A DNA stretch of 64,000 bases from Medicago truncatula (lineage: Eukaryota > Streptophyta > Magnoliopsida > Fabales > Fabaceae): positions 11,842,001 to 11,906,000 of the forward strand of contig NC_053049.1 in the NCBI RefSeq assembly GCF_003473485.1. Reading direction: 5' to 3'. Position 1 is the stretch's first letter. Every line of letters starts with the position of its first letter. Below, piece after piece: positions 12,601 through 24,796 of the stretch. Under the pieces are notes generated by a model. The model searched no databases and had not been told where the DNA came from. It saw nothing but the letters and a program-made list of their open reading frames with translations. A program made the position numbers and the translations under genes.

Positions 12601-13305
12601 TGTGGTTTTGGCATGGCACAGGTACAAGATATACATAGAAGGATGGGCTTGGTCAGTTAGTGAAAAATACATCATGGCATGTGATTCCATGACATTATAT
12701 GTAAAGTCTAATTACCATGATTTTTTCATCAGAGGCATGGTGCCATTACAACATTATTGGCCTATTAGAAACAATAGTAAATGCACCTCTCTTAAGTTTG
12801 CTGTGGAATGGGGAAACAATCACACTCATAAGGTACTAAAACCTTCATTTTACCTATGATTTTATTTTACTCTTAAGTTTGCCATAATTTTTTTTTTGTT
12901 ACATTTTTTCTCACATTTCCTTAAATCATCTAACAGGCACAGTCAATAGGGGAGGCAGGTAGCAAATTCATACAAGAGGACTTAGACATGAAAAATGTAT
13001 ACAATTACATGTTTCATCTACTAAATGAATATGCAAAGCTTTTGAAGTTCAAACCAACTATACCTAGAGGAGCTGTGGAAATTTGTCCTGAAAAATTAAT
13101 GGCATGTGATGTAATAGGTGGTAACAAAATGAGGTTTATGGAAGAGTCAATGGTGAAGGTTCCTAGTGATTCAAATCCATGTACTATTCCTCCTCCATAT
13201 GAACCTTTAGCTTTAGAAGAATTTTTAGGGAGAAAAGCAAATTCAGTAATGCAGGTAGAAATTTGGGAAGATGAATATTGGCAGAGTAAAAACAAGGGAC
13301 AATAG
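9670..13305 (+). CDS. GT90 (CAP10/DUF821, rumi-like) O-glycosyltransferase, copy 2
   Basis: Tandem paralogue of the gene at 1918. Exons: 9670-9796, 10289-10811, 11950-12142, 12229-12293, 12622-12832, 12937-13305 (1488 nt, about 495 residues). Exons 3, 4 and 5 are exactly as long as in copy 1 (193, 65, 211 nt), and the six-exon layout is conserved. The N-terminus is shorter, having lost part of the residues before and in the membrane anchor, which is still hydrophobic (VTCLVATFCAFAVW). The CAP10 motifs of copy 1 are present almost unchanged. As in copy 1, frame requires the second of two donors 4 nt apart (GTGAGT at 9797, not GTAAGT at 9793). The same start, structure and orientation argue for a tandem duplication. 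There is no sign of pseudogenisation. Confidence 0.87.
10919..11035. mobile_element. Possible decayed MITE in intron 2 of GT90 copy 2
   Basis: Starts ACTTCCTCCGGTTC and ends in a weak inverted match (ATCGAATGAAGTA). The end resembles Stowaway-type termini, but the inverted repeat is short and imperfect. Confidence 0.35.
12370..12481 (+). mobile_element. tRNA-like (SINE-type) repeat in intron 4 of GT90 copy 2
   Basis: The segment CCCGTGAGCTTAGCTCACTTGGTAATGG resembles a Pol III box A region. GGGGTTCAAAACTC at about 12425 resembles box B. It is followed by ACATCCCACTTATTTACCTG, which recurs in a partial copy at 24797-24886. It cannot fold as a functional tRNA. Confidence 0.5.
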
Positions 13306-15234
13306 TTTTGGATTAGTTGTTCCTTTTTTTAATAGGAATTCACATTCTTGTTTTTGTAGTTCCTTTTTGATCCTAAAGGATGATAAATGTATATGCAATT
13401 GCTCAAAGCTTTTATGATATGTTTTATAGCGATGATGATACGCAGGACCCTTAAATTATTCTTTCTTATTGGTGCATCAAACATTGAATTTAAACACGAT
13501 ATGATCATTTTATCATATCCTGTCTGGTCACACCGAACATGCCATTAATGTTTTGGTTTAGGAAGGAAATCAAATCGATTTCAACTGTTACGAACATTTG
13601 GCAAAACTAAACTAGACCATTATAAAAGTTGAGTGCTCCGATTTTGTTATTTTGAACCGAATCGGAACCGTTTTTGTTAAGAATCATGGAATCGAAGGGA
13701 AAAATATTATAGATGTAAATAAGATAGAGAGCATATATGTGTATTCATGTGAAAAATACTCGTAGAAACTCATAGTAGAATGACTAGATTGATAAAAGCA
13801 TGAGAAATGAGTACATGTATGGTTGACCTCAATTATACTAACCAGTGCGATTAACTAACTAACTAGAGTGAGTAAAGAACTTTAACTCACTAACTAACTC
13901 AATTTATATTCTAACTATTTTAACAATTTTTACAAAAAACAAAACTGTATGTTTTCGAACTGAATTGATTTGTTGTGTAATGAACCGTAAAATTTATGTT
14001 AAGATAAAACATCTCCGAAAAAATACACCAAGATAATTTTTTTTCCTTTTTAAAGATCAAACGATAATATATTAAAATAAAATAATCAAAACATAAAACT
14101 TAAAATCACTTTACCAACATCTTCACTCATAAACATTTTAGAGATTGAACCAAAGACAAAAATTAAACAATTTACATTTTCTTTCCGTATGATACCAACT
14201 CTATGAATTGAACCGCATAAAAAATTGAAATAACTATTATTTGTCAAAAAGAAAAAAAAAAAACATATATATCAACAATTTTTTTTTTTTTTTTTTTTTT
14301 TATATATATCAACAACTTATATTGTAACCTTTGAAGCCTTTCAAAACAACCGTTTATGTATTAAACATGACAAATATTTATATGAAAATGGTTTTTTGAA
14401 TTAAAAATTGACTCAAACAAATTTTCCGATACCAGTTTCCATGCAATAGAACAACTACACAACTTTTGACTTCAGGATCAAGGTACTCACCATAACCTTA
14501 TTATAATTTTAATTTATGTTAGTTTTGCTTAATGATCATCTATGCATGTGATTCTGACCTTATGACTGATGATGTTATCTGAATTTAGGCTACACCCCAA
14601 TTTGCTATTTCCACCTCACTCTAACAATTATCATATGATCAATTATAATTTTTAGTTTTGATCAATGGTTTATGTCCAATTTTGATTATTTTTGCAGTCT
14701 TCTGTAGTGGGCCATGAGTGAATTATCATTTTTGTCAAAGGTTTAAAGAAAATCTTAATTTGATGTATGGTGTGTGTCAAATTTATTTGGTTTGATGTTG
14801 AAGTTCAATTTTACATACTGAAACTAACTTGGATCGAATTTTATGAGCATATCTACCGACATAAACACTCGTGAAACTGTATGGGAGAACTTATGGAAAC
14901 AATTTATGACATATCCATAGGCTGTTTTCAGCTTATTTCTGTAAGCTCTTGAAGATAGCTTATGAAAACAGATTATAAATTATATGGAAACAGTTTTCTT
15001 TTATTTTATATTTGTTTAGAGAAATATCTTGTACATAAGCACTTATATGATAAGCGTTTATGCTACGATAATGTTTCTTTTAGGTGATGTTTTTGGGACT
15101 TAATCCGTTTGATGAATAACTTGCACCTTTGTTTTGCTTTTCATTTATCCAGTTTTTTTCTAGATATATTTGGACAGCTTTTGGATTCTATTTTTTCATT
15201 TTGTCATCGTCATTTTTTTGCTAGCAGCGCCTCA
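13306..15234. other. Intergenic between GT90 copy 2 and the AtuA-like gene
   Basis: AT-rich with no supported ORF. It contains the small poly(T) insertion at 14265-14315. The last 150 bases, T-rich and ending in CTAGCAGCGCCTCA, are probably the 5' UTR of the next gene. Confidence 0.6.
14265..14315 (-). mobile_element. Minimal retroposon: poly(A) tract with target duplication
   Basis: A pure T run (14279-14301) lies between two identical 14-base copies of ATATATATCAACAA (14265-14278 and 14302-14315). This is what a maximally 5'-truncated, poly(A)-only retroposition on the - strand would leave. Confidence 0.55.
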
Positions 15235-18200
15235 ATGGAAGTTAATGCGATGGAAGCACACGACGGAGAAGAGATTCATAATTGTTTGATAGAGCTGGTG
15301 AACTTATCGTTCCCTACCTTTTGTTGTCTTTTTCATTATTGTTTCCAATGCAGCATCAATACCAACTATGTTGATATTGCATTGCAGAGAAGTAATCCCA
15401 AAAGGCGAAGGGATAAGGTTTACATTGGCTGTGGAGCAGGATTTGGCGGTGACAGGCCTTTGGCTGCTCTTAAGTTGCTACAAAGAGTCAAAGAACTAAA
15501 TTATCTGGTCCTTGAATGCCTGGCGGAGCGTACTCTAGCCGAACGCTATCAAATCATGTTGTCTGGTGGTGATGGTTATGATTCTCAGAGTAGGTGTTTA
15601 ATATTCAAACTAATTCATTTTTTCTTTTAAATTCAATAGGTTTTCGATTCTTCAATGTAATATTCATTCCTTTCCAAATGCTTAAACGCAATAACAGCGT
15701 AGCAGAATTTTAACAAACTACTATTGATCTGTGATACACGATTTAGTACAAAGTTTTGTCAAATAGCGACAGTAGCAGTGTTATAACACTGTAATGTAAC
15801 GGAATTTGAACAAACCACTATTTTCCACTAATCGCGATTGACAACACTGATTTTATTTTCTTTCTATCGCATACTCGGTTTTAGCCTTGCAGGCAAGACC
15901 TGTTGTTACCGACATGTCATGCACTTTTCTCATAAGTTTTTGATTGTTGTTAAATTTTATATGCAGTTTCTAGCTGGATGAATATGCTGCTACCACTGGC
16001 TTTGGAAAGAGGAACTTGCATAATTACCAATATGGGTGCTAGTAAGAATTTTTTAATGCTGCATTTGATGGATCATGTAACAACTGTTGATCATCAAAAG
16101 ATATTATAAGTTCAGTGACACGTTTTGTAATGAATTTGGTTTAAATTTGTTGGACTATATGGTTTCTTGTAATTGTTTTTCTAACTTGATTCATTCTTTG
16201 TTTCTAAAAGTGGATCCTCTGGGTGCTCAACAAAAGGTCTTGGAAATAGCTACCACACTAGGGCTTGATGTTTCTGTCGCTGTTTCTCATGAGGTGTCTG
16301 TTACAAATTTAGGTACTTAGATTTCCTTGCGAACTTTCCTTTGGTTAAAAAGCAATGTGTTAGTCTCACTATATGAGATATGACCTGAAAATGAGTTCAT
16401 AAGTGGCAGGCATCCTCACCTTACAAGATGATTTTCTCGGGTCGAACCTAATTTTCAGACAATGTTTAAATTGTTATGGGGAGGGGGGTTTATACAAACT
16501 AATTTCATATTTTTTTTTACTTGCCTCTGAAATTTGTTTTCACTTTCTGTTACAAAGGCCTTTTTCTTTTTGGTAATTTTAACTCTTTGGAAGGTGCTTC
16601 TCTTAAATTGCTAATGTGTACTTTGGTTGTACTATCCTGCCTGTCACGTTATCATATATTTATTTATCAATGAAAGAAAATAAAATTGGAAATGTTCCTA
16701 TTATTCTCCATGCTAAGTTCTACTACTTATATATACATATGCTACTTTTCAGGTTCAGGATTTTCGCCTACACACAAATATATCATGGAGGGTGTAAGAA
16801 TCTATTTTTATGTCTCTAGTAATTTTCCTTCAGTTGTCAAATTTTAGGGCTACATTCTGATTTATCGAATCAAGTTAATTGATATTATGGATCACTTTGT
16901 CCTCCTTTGTTTATCTGTCAATAAAACTATGCAGAATCTGATAAAATTTTGTTATTCATGTATGCTTTCTCAACTTTACTTTTTTGTTAAGATGGATATG
17001 AAATTTGGCTGTAATATGCGAAGGGTATCAGCACCTACTTGGGAGCTTCTCCTATTGTTCACTGTCTTGAAAAGTACCAACCAAATGTGATAATTACATC
17101 AAGAATTGCAGATGCTGCTTTATTCTTAGCACCTATGGTATGATATCTGATCTGTTCTTTACTTCATATTTCCCATCTTTTGCTTGCGTTTTAAGTAACA
17201 GAGCTGAGTTTTCATATGTATAATATCAAGATTTTCTTTCAAATAACTTGAGACATATTCTGTGGAGCATGCTAAATATCTTTGACCACAATACTATTAA
17301 GCAAAATATATTTTTCAAAAAAACTACTAAGCGAAATATAGGATCATAAGAGCTGCAATGTTTACTTTAGTTCTCTGTAGCTAGGTTATCTGTTGGATAA
17401 AATTCTGAATGATTAGGTTGATATACATGTAGGTTTATGAACTAGGTTGGAACTGGGATGAGTTAGAGCATCTAGCTCAAGGATCTTTGGCTGGTCATCT
17501 TCTAGAATGTGGTTGCCAACTCACAGGGGGATATTTCATGCATCCAGGTCTGCTGATATTGCATATAGTTTGAGATGTAATCTAAGCTCTGAAGCACGGA
17601 CACAGATATTAGACACGACACTGACACGTTGACACCAATAATAATTTGAGAAAATGTTATAATTGAATGTAACCAGGTGTGTCGGAGTTAGACACTAACA
17701 CATGTCGGACAACGGACACGCCATCAATTTGAAGTTTCGGTGCTACATAGAATATAAGTCATGTGCTGTGTGAATGGGATGACACTTTAACATCTGTCTT
17801 GTTTATTTTAGGTGAAAAATACCGAGATATGTCCTTCCAGCAACTACTGGATTTATCACTTCCTTATGCTGAAATCAGTTTCGATGGACAAGTGTCCGTG
17901 GCAAAGGCTGAAGGTAGTGGGGGAGTTTTAGATTTCAATACATGTGCCGAACAATTACTCTATGAGATTGGAGACCCCAGTGCTTACGTGACTCCTGATG
18001 TAGTAAGTTAGATTGTTTGTTATGAAGCACCAAATATCAATGATTTATGACTAAAGGGTAAAATATACAAAAATAGAACTCTTATCGTGTTCTATTACAG
18101 GTCATTGACTTCCAGGATGTGTCCTTCCTTCCATTATCAAGTTGTAGAGTTCTCTGTTCGGGTGCAAAACCATCTACTATATCAGTTCCAGATAAACTTC

Positions 18201-20929
18201 TGCAGTTGGTTCCAAAGGTACATTTCTTATTCTCTTGAGAATGAAAGTATTCACTTTTGCTATGAAGCACTTACACAGACACTGTCATGACATTGACTCA
18301 ATTGATAATTTAAGAAAGTGAAATAATTGAATGGCACGACATGTGTCGTTGTCGTGTTGTACAACATGTTGGACACTGGACATGCATTCAAATCAGAATT
18401 GTCGGTGCTACATTGCTTTTGGTATTTTTCCTACATTGCATTTATTTTTAAGATTGATATTTAGAGTATATCATTTTGTTCATTTGCTCTGATTGTTTCT
18501 TACAGGATTGTGGATGGAAAGGATGGGGAGAGATATCTTATGGAGGCTACAAATGCGTTGAACGTGCTAAAGCAGCTGAATATCTAGTAAGCTTATAGCA
18601 ACCATTATATATCCATGTTCATGCTTCGTTATTATTTTTAAATTTATTTGATTCAACTGCTTGATAAGAGATACTACTATACGTATCCAGCTTACACCAA
18701 TTAATAATATATTATTCATTTGCTTTATTAGGTTAGATCATGGATGGAAGAAATATTTCCCGGTCTTCATGACCATATAGTTTCTTATATAATTGGGTAT
18801 GATAGCCTCAAAGCTGCTAGCAGCAACGGAAATGCCTCACGACAGACGACTACTGAAGATATTAGGTTACGCATGGATGGACTTTTTGAGCAGAGGGATC
18901 ACGCTGTACAATTTACTAGAGAATTTACAGCGTTGTATACAAATGGACCCGCCGGTGGTGGCGGTATCAGGTCAATGTCCCTCTAAATTTAGTATTTTTA
19001 GTGTTTGCTTAAAATTTTAATGGCCAGTTTTTATATTTGATCTGTGTTGAATTGGTAATCGATGTTCTTTCAATTTGATAATTGTCGATAACCATATACT
19101 CTAGGGTTAGATATGTTTTATATACTCTAGGGTTATATATGTTTTTGGTCCCTACAAAACACCCATCGTAAAAGTTTTTTTCCATACAAATTTTTTCTCC
19201 TAAGTTTGGTTCTCAACTTATTTCACGTTTCGAGAATTGGTCCCTACTGTTTTTTTCTGCTAACTGAACAGACGAAAACCCATATCAGTGCCGACCACAT
19301 GAACTTTTTTAAATGGTGTGTCTTGTGACATTTGAGTTAAGATTTTAATATTATTTAAAATAGTAAACTTGTTTTACGATTACTTTACGTTTTAAACCAA
19401 TTAATTAAAATAATAAAAGAAAGTCTTAACTCGTGGACACCACACCATTTAAAAATTTCGTGTGACTATCAACTTGGATTTTTCCGTTTATTCAGTCAGC
19501 AGAAAAATGGCAGGAATCAGTTTACGAAACATGATAACAGTTCTTGAAGATTTCAATTCAATTGTTATTGTAAATAAACATGATAACAGTTCTTTTGGAA
19601 ACTGCAATTGCAAAAGATGTTGCTGTAAAATATTGAAACTGGGTTGTTGAACTTTGCATAGAAAGTTAAGTTTTTATTGATTTCTTCTTCGTTGCAAAAG
19701 ATGTGTTACTCCCGCATTCTGTTGTTGACATCGTTTTGTTTTGAATGCAGTACTGGATATAAGAAAGAGATTCTTCTAGAAAAACATTTGGTACTCTCTT
19801 TTTCTCCTTCCTCTCTTGGCCTTACATTTGAGCATATGCATGCATTAGGACTATACCACCTGGATCAAATAATTTAGTCCATCGAGCTCTTCCAAATTTT
19901 CAGTAAAACAATTTAGAGCTAAATCTGTTTTATTGGTATAGTACTTGGTGTTTGTTGTTCCATCAACATTATAATAATGATTACTTGGAACATAATGAGC
20001 CATAGTGCTTGGTTGCAGTGAAATGATCTATGTAGCACTGACACTTCAGATTGAAGGCATCTCCAGCATGTGTCAGTGTCCAATAGTGACACGACACTGC
20101 CATATGTGATTACATTAAAAAAAAAATTTCTAAAATTTTTACCAATGTCGACGTGTCAATGTCGTGCTGGTGTCCGTGTATGTCAGTGCTTCATGGGAAA
20201 TGATCTTCCGAACTGCTGCAATCGGATAATTAACTTAAACAATCAACGAAACATGTGGTTTCATGACATACACAGTTTGTTTATGTTGTTGTACTAGTGA
20301 TCTTACTGTCGGTTTCATAACCATGCTATTAGATTCATCATAGCTAGGTTCTTCTTCAGGTTAGGCGTGAAGATGTTTTCTGGCGAATTGGGTTGAAGAG
20401 GAACACAAAAAGCCAGTCAAATAAAGTACTTGATCATGAATACAATCTGAAGAACATATCAACATTGCAACCAAAGTCACAAGCCGAAACCGATGAATCC
20501 TCCTCAGAATTTGTTTCACCTGGTAGAAGTTACACACCTGCTCCATTAGGTCAGAAGATTCCGCTTTACAATGTAGCACATAGCAGAGCTGGAGATAAAG
20601 GAAATGATATCAATTTTTCTCTCATCCCACATTTTCCACCTGACATCAAGAGGTTGAAACAGATTATCACATCTCAATGGGTAAAATCAGTGGTTTCACC
20701 TCTCCTGGATTTGTCTCCTTCTCTTGATTTAGATGCAAGAAATCAAAGAGATAAATGGATAAGTGAAAATGTTAAAGTGGAAATATATGAAGTTAAGGGA
20801 ATCCAATCGTTGAATATTGTAGTCCGGAATGTCTTAGATGGCGGTGTAAACTGTTCGCGAAGAATTGACCGGCATGGAAAGACCATTTCAGATCTCATAT
20901 TGTGCCAACAAGTTGAGTTGCCTCCTTGA
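15235..20929 (+). CDS. AtuA-like (DUF1446) protein, plant form
   Basis: Thirteen exons: 15235-15297, 15388-15589, 15967-16041, 16211-16312, 16753-16793, 17024-17137, 17433-17547, 17812-18002, 18101-18217, 18506-18586, 18732-18970, 19751-19790, 20360-20929. They sum to 1950 nt with every phase matching, giving 649 residues. The N-terminal domain holds [14 protein letters not shown] (about 32-45), [30 protein letters not shown] and [29 protein letters not shown] follows near the end of exon 11, and [20 protein letters not shown] near 533. This matches bacterial AtuA (acyclic terpene utilisation) and its plant homologues. The plant role is not established, and no targeting peptide is obvious. 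Start: 15235 and 15250 are both in-frame ATGs, and homologues may begin at the second. Introns carry three GACAC-rich MITEs and a foldback element. Confidence 0.9.
17588..17750. mobile_element. GACAC-rich MITE family, copy b (AtuA intron 7)
   Basis: Starts TCTGAAGCACGGACACAGAT and ends TTTCGGTGCTACATAG. The core has AATAATTTGAGAAAATG, then CACATGTCGGACAACGGACA. Clearly related to the copy at 5012. Confidence 0.75.
18261..18413. mobile_element. GACAC-rich MITE family, copy c (AtuA intron 9)
   Basis: Starts TATGAAGCACTTACACAGAC and ends TTGTCGGTGCTACAT. The core has GATAATTTAAGAAAGTG and ACAACATGTTGGACACTGGA. It begins about 45 bases after the exon 9 donor. Confidence 0.72.
19222..19535. mobile_element. 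Foldback (inverted-repeat) element in AtuA intron 11
   Basis: The left arm (GTTTCGAGAATTGGTCCCTAC ... TTTCTGCTAACTGAAC, then AAATGGTGTGTCTTGTG) is matched in reverse complement by the right arm (GTGGACACCACACCATTT ... TTCAGTCAGCAGAAAAATGG ... GTTTACGAAAC). A 'tttttggtccctacaaa' flank is common next to such legume elements. Edges are approximate. Confidence 0.6.
20028..20196. mobile_element. GACAC-rich MITE family, copy d (AtuA intron 12, diverged)
   Basis: Starts TATGTAGCACTGACAC and ends GTGTCCGTGTATGTCAGTGCTTCATG. The core holds CATGTGTCAGTGTCC and an A-run where other copies have TAATTTAAGAAAAT. It probably lies in the opposite orientation to copies b and c. Confidence 0.6.
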
Positions 20930-22824
20930 TTATACCAATGTTTTAATGAGTTTCAGCTTTTGCCATGGTGTTTATTATGGCTAAAGTTTTACTGAAAAAA
21001 TATAAATCTTTGGAACACCTATAAACTTTCATATTATAGTCAATGTGGCAGAATAATCCATTGTGTTCTTTAGTATCTACAGACTAATAATAACAGTATC
21101 ATCTAATATAGTTGTAATATATGAAATCTAGGTTTCATAAAAATAATAATATTAAATCCAGTCACAATATATTCATCAATTGATTACTTTATAATATATT
21201 TAGTATGCAATTCTCCAGTCTCAAGTTGGTCAAAGAAAGTAACATGTTTAGTCTAATATTTGAACCAAATACATCAACTTATGCTTATATTTAAGACCGA
21301 AGTATATTTTACATGGGAACGGGCGTTATCTTTCAAATCTAATTTGGGAGTGACTATACACACAATCCATGTTTCCAAAAAACTACACATGATTCTAGAG
21401 GTGTCGCAAACTAGTGAAATTTAATCGCATATCAAATGAAGTTCACGAGATGCCAACTTAATGATAAGAGCTTAACTTTATAACTTCAAAGAATATATAT
21501 AATCTAAAGCTCTTGGAGAGGATAATTATAAAATGATCAGTAATGTCACTTTAATAAATTAATATAATTTTCCCCTTAACCCATTTGGGTTGCCCTAGTG
21601 GTATAGGCTTGGGACTTGGGAGTGTGCTCCTCCTCAAGGTCTCAGGTTCGATTCACTCTAGTGTCAATTTGGGTGGGCTAATTTAGCTTCTTCAAAAAAA
21701 TAAATATAATTTTCCCCTTCTTTTTTATTGTAAAAAATGGCATATCAAATGAGATGGATCAATCATTACATTTATTTTTTAAAGGACAATAAACACCAAA
21801 CAACTTTTTCCATAACACTAGTATTTCTTTTTTCAAAGACATGTTTTCTTCGATTTATTATAGCGGGCAGTCAATACATAATTTTTCCTTGTCAAGTAGT
21901 CTAAGTTTAAAATTCACCCCTTAAGATGAATAAGTGAGGAACTTCAAGATTAAATTTTGATCTTTGCATAATGCGATGTATGTAACAACTAAACTATATT
22001 CACATAAATGTATTATTACGTTTACCAATTTTTGATATCACATTTTTATTCTCTTTTAATTATCTGCTAACTAATTACATTTACCAATCTTCAAGAACCC
22101 TTTAAATTAGGAGCCACAAAGCCAGAGAGGAAGAACTATTTTCTTACTCAAGATTGAAGTTTAGAGTCTCTCTAGTTTCATCTGTTTATAGAATTACCCA
22201 AACAAAAACATGTTAAAATATTATATCTCTTAAATTATCAAATTCAATAAAGGATGGTTCTTTTCATAAAAAATAAACATGTATAATAAATTTGGACTCT
22301 GCCACAATGACAAAATATTAACTCAAAAACAATCTTTTATGACATGTCAAATATAAAATCAAGCTAGAACTACTTACATTATTTCTTTTACTAAAAATAG
22401 AAAATGACAAAAAGTAAACAGATGTAAAATTAGTTATTTTTGTTACATACATCCAAAAATAACCTCTCATTGGAATGGTCAAAAAACAAACCTGTTTTTA
22501 CTCCAAGCAAATAAATTATATCCACAAATCACAACAAAAAATTTCCATTTTTGCTTAACATAATTTTTGGCTCTCCACTCACTTCTCTCAACCATTTACT
22601 TAATGGTATCTTAATCCATTATATGTTAATATAATTAAGTTACTTTTTGCTTAAACAAATACAAGACTTTGTTTCTAATCCCCATTTGTCTGAGGTTTGC
22701 ACTCTCATTGAATTTCTTATCTTTGATCCTCAGACATTCAAAGACAAAAAAATTACAAAACAACACACACACACACAAGAAACAAATATATCTTGTGAGT
22801 AAAACTAAATAAGGGGAAATAAAC
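20930..22824. other. Intergenic between AtuA-like and PLIM2-like genes
   Basis: AT-rich and non-coding except for the SINE at 21578-21702. The last part is the presumed promoter and 5' UTR of the LIM gene, with a (CA)n run at about 22763-22778. No clear TATA box could be singled out. Confidence 0.6.
21561..21719 (+). mobile_element. tRNA-derived SINE with intact target duplication
   Basis: The 125-bp body (21578-21702) has a box A-like CCTAGTGGTATAGGCTTGG and a perfect box B, GGTTCGATTC (21645-21654), and ends in an A-rich tail (CAAAAAAATA). Identical 17-base direct repeats AATATAATTTTCCCCTT flank it at 21561-21577 and 21703-21719. Everything expected of a Pol III retroposon is visible. Confidence 0.88.
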
Positions 22825-24451
22825 ATGTCTTTCACTGGAACTCTTGATAAATGCAAGGCTTGTGACAAGACTGTTTATGTGGTTGATTTGTTAACTCTTG
22901 AAAATATTCCATACCATAAAAGCTGCTTCAAATGTAGTCATTGCAAGGGAAATCTTACGGTATTTTTATTATTATTTTTGCTTGTTTTATATCTTGTCCT
23001 TAAATTCTTCATAGGCTCCTTTTAATTATTTATATACATAATGAAATGAAACAAATTTATTTTGTGACAAGCATGTACCTATTTGCAGCATCTTAGGTGC
23101 CATTTCTTTTATTTTATATGATTTTATGAATAATTATTAACTCAATTTTAAAACTAGTTGTATTTTTTGAAGATTCAATTTATTTTTGGTTACATTTTAA
23201 AGCTTTCTAAATGAGATACCAATGGCATTATTGAATATTGGTGCAGATGAGTACATACTCCTCCATGGATGGAATTCTCTATTGCAAAACACATTTTGAA
23301 CAGCTTTTCAAGGAATCTGGCAATTTTAGCAAGAACTTTGGTATGATCAAATCCTTCATTTTTTTTCATTTTTTGTCTTTCATTATTCAATCTCAAAATA
23401 CAAATTAATACACATATATCATTTTTTGTTCATTTTGGCTAACATGCTATGTTAAATATTGCAGCAAAGTCTTCTGACAAAGCAAATGAGCTGGTATGTT
23501 CCATATCTTATCTTTATCTATAAGCAATTTGAGTGTTCCATTACTTGAATTTTTATTGTATACAATACAAGAAAAAAAGTCGAATCAGCGATGAAAATTA
23601 GGGACCAAAAAGATATGAAATTCGTCTCTAATATCGCCATAAAATATTAGAGATGAATTTCATCAAATTATTATTATTTTGATAAGCATCAATTTTTTTC
23701 CTTTCTAGTAGTGATATAAATGTATATATATGTATGCATCTATGTATGGATACACAATATCAATTTCTATGTATTTTAGTGCTCCTTCTAATATGTCAAA
23801 TGTATTGATCTTTTACAGAATAGGACACCAAGTAGACTATCTTCCATGTTCAGTGGTACCCTGGACAAATGTGCGACTTGCTCTAAAACTGTCTATCCGC
23901 TGGAAAAGGTTTGTCGCGATTCTTGATTTTGAGGAAAATTGTTGTTTTTGTTATGATCCTTGATTTTGCGGAAAATTGTTTCTTATAAAAATTTGGTTGT
24001 TAACTAATTTCATATTACTTGGACCAAGAATTTGATTTTAAAAAGCAATCGTACATTTTGTTGGATATGGTTCATAGTTTATCGATAAACGTAGTATTTA
24101 AACACAAGTTGTAATACAGGCGCATTAGGCCAAAACCCGTGACCAAAAGTTGTAATACATTTTTTTGGTTTTATTAAACAGGTGACATTGGAAGGAGAAA
24201 TCTACCACAAGACATGCTTTAGGTGTGCTCATGCAGGGTGCCCTCTCACACATTCAAACTATGCTGCTCTTGATGGTGTCCTATACTGCAGGGTTCATTT
24301 TGCACAACTTTTCATGGAGAAAGGTAACTACAGTCATGTACTCAAATCTGCACACAAGAGGAATGGTTCTTCTTCTGAATCAGTTGAAGTTGTTGAAGAG
24401 CCTTCACAATCAGCAGAAGCACCTCAAGATCATCCAGAAGAAACCTCTTGA
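22825..24451 (+). CDS. PLIM2: Two-LIM-domain actin-binding protein, PLIM2 type
   Basis: Five exons: 22825-22959, 23247-23340, 23465-23493, 23819-23908, 24182-24451 (618 nt, 205 residues, phases agree). LIM1 uses C10, C13, H31, C34, C37, C40, C58, H61. LIM2 uses C104, C107, H125, C128, C131, C136, C152, H155, with the C-x4-C spacing usual in plant LIM2. Residues about 167-205 are an acidic, Ser/Glu/Pro-rich tail. Plant two-LIM proteins bundle actin filaments and shuttle to the nucleus. Wording such as TLDKCKACDKTVYVVDLLTL and CAHAGCPLTHSNYAALDGVL is closer to the pollen PLIM2 group than to WLIM1 or WLIM2, so expression in pollen is expected (inference). All metal ligands are present. Confidence 0.92.
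23575..23690. repeat. Imperfect inverted repeat in intron 3 of the LIM gene
   Basis: AAATTCGTCTCTAAT near 23616 is matched by ATTAGAGATGAATTT near 23646, around a short loop. Likely a MITE relic; edges uncertain. Confidence 0.4.
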
Positions 24452-24796
24452 ATGAAACAGTAACAAAAAAATATGAAAAATTCCTTCCTCCCTTTGTTTT
24501 GGAGCAAGGGTTTTTTTAGTTGAATTTTACTGTCCAAAATATTTGTTCAAAAGTTATTTTTTGGGTTTAATTTGTAAGCTATATAACATGAGAGGTTTGT
24601 TTATTTGTTCAAAATTTCAAACCAAATATTTGAGCACTACAATATATTCTTTCATTCAAGTTTTGATTTTAACTTGTGTTACACTTGCCCTATAAGTGCC
24701 CATTTTGCACAAATTAGTTCATGGATTATTTATTACTTTATGTTTATGCTAAAGTCCAATTTAGTTATATTCCATGTCTAGTATCGTTGGATCAAA

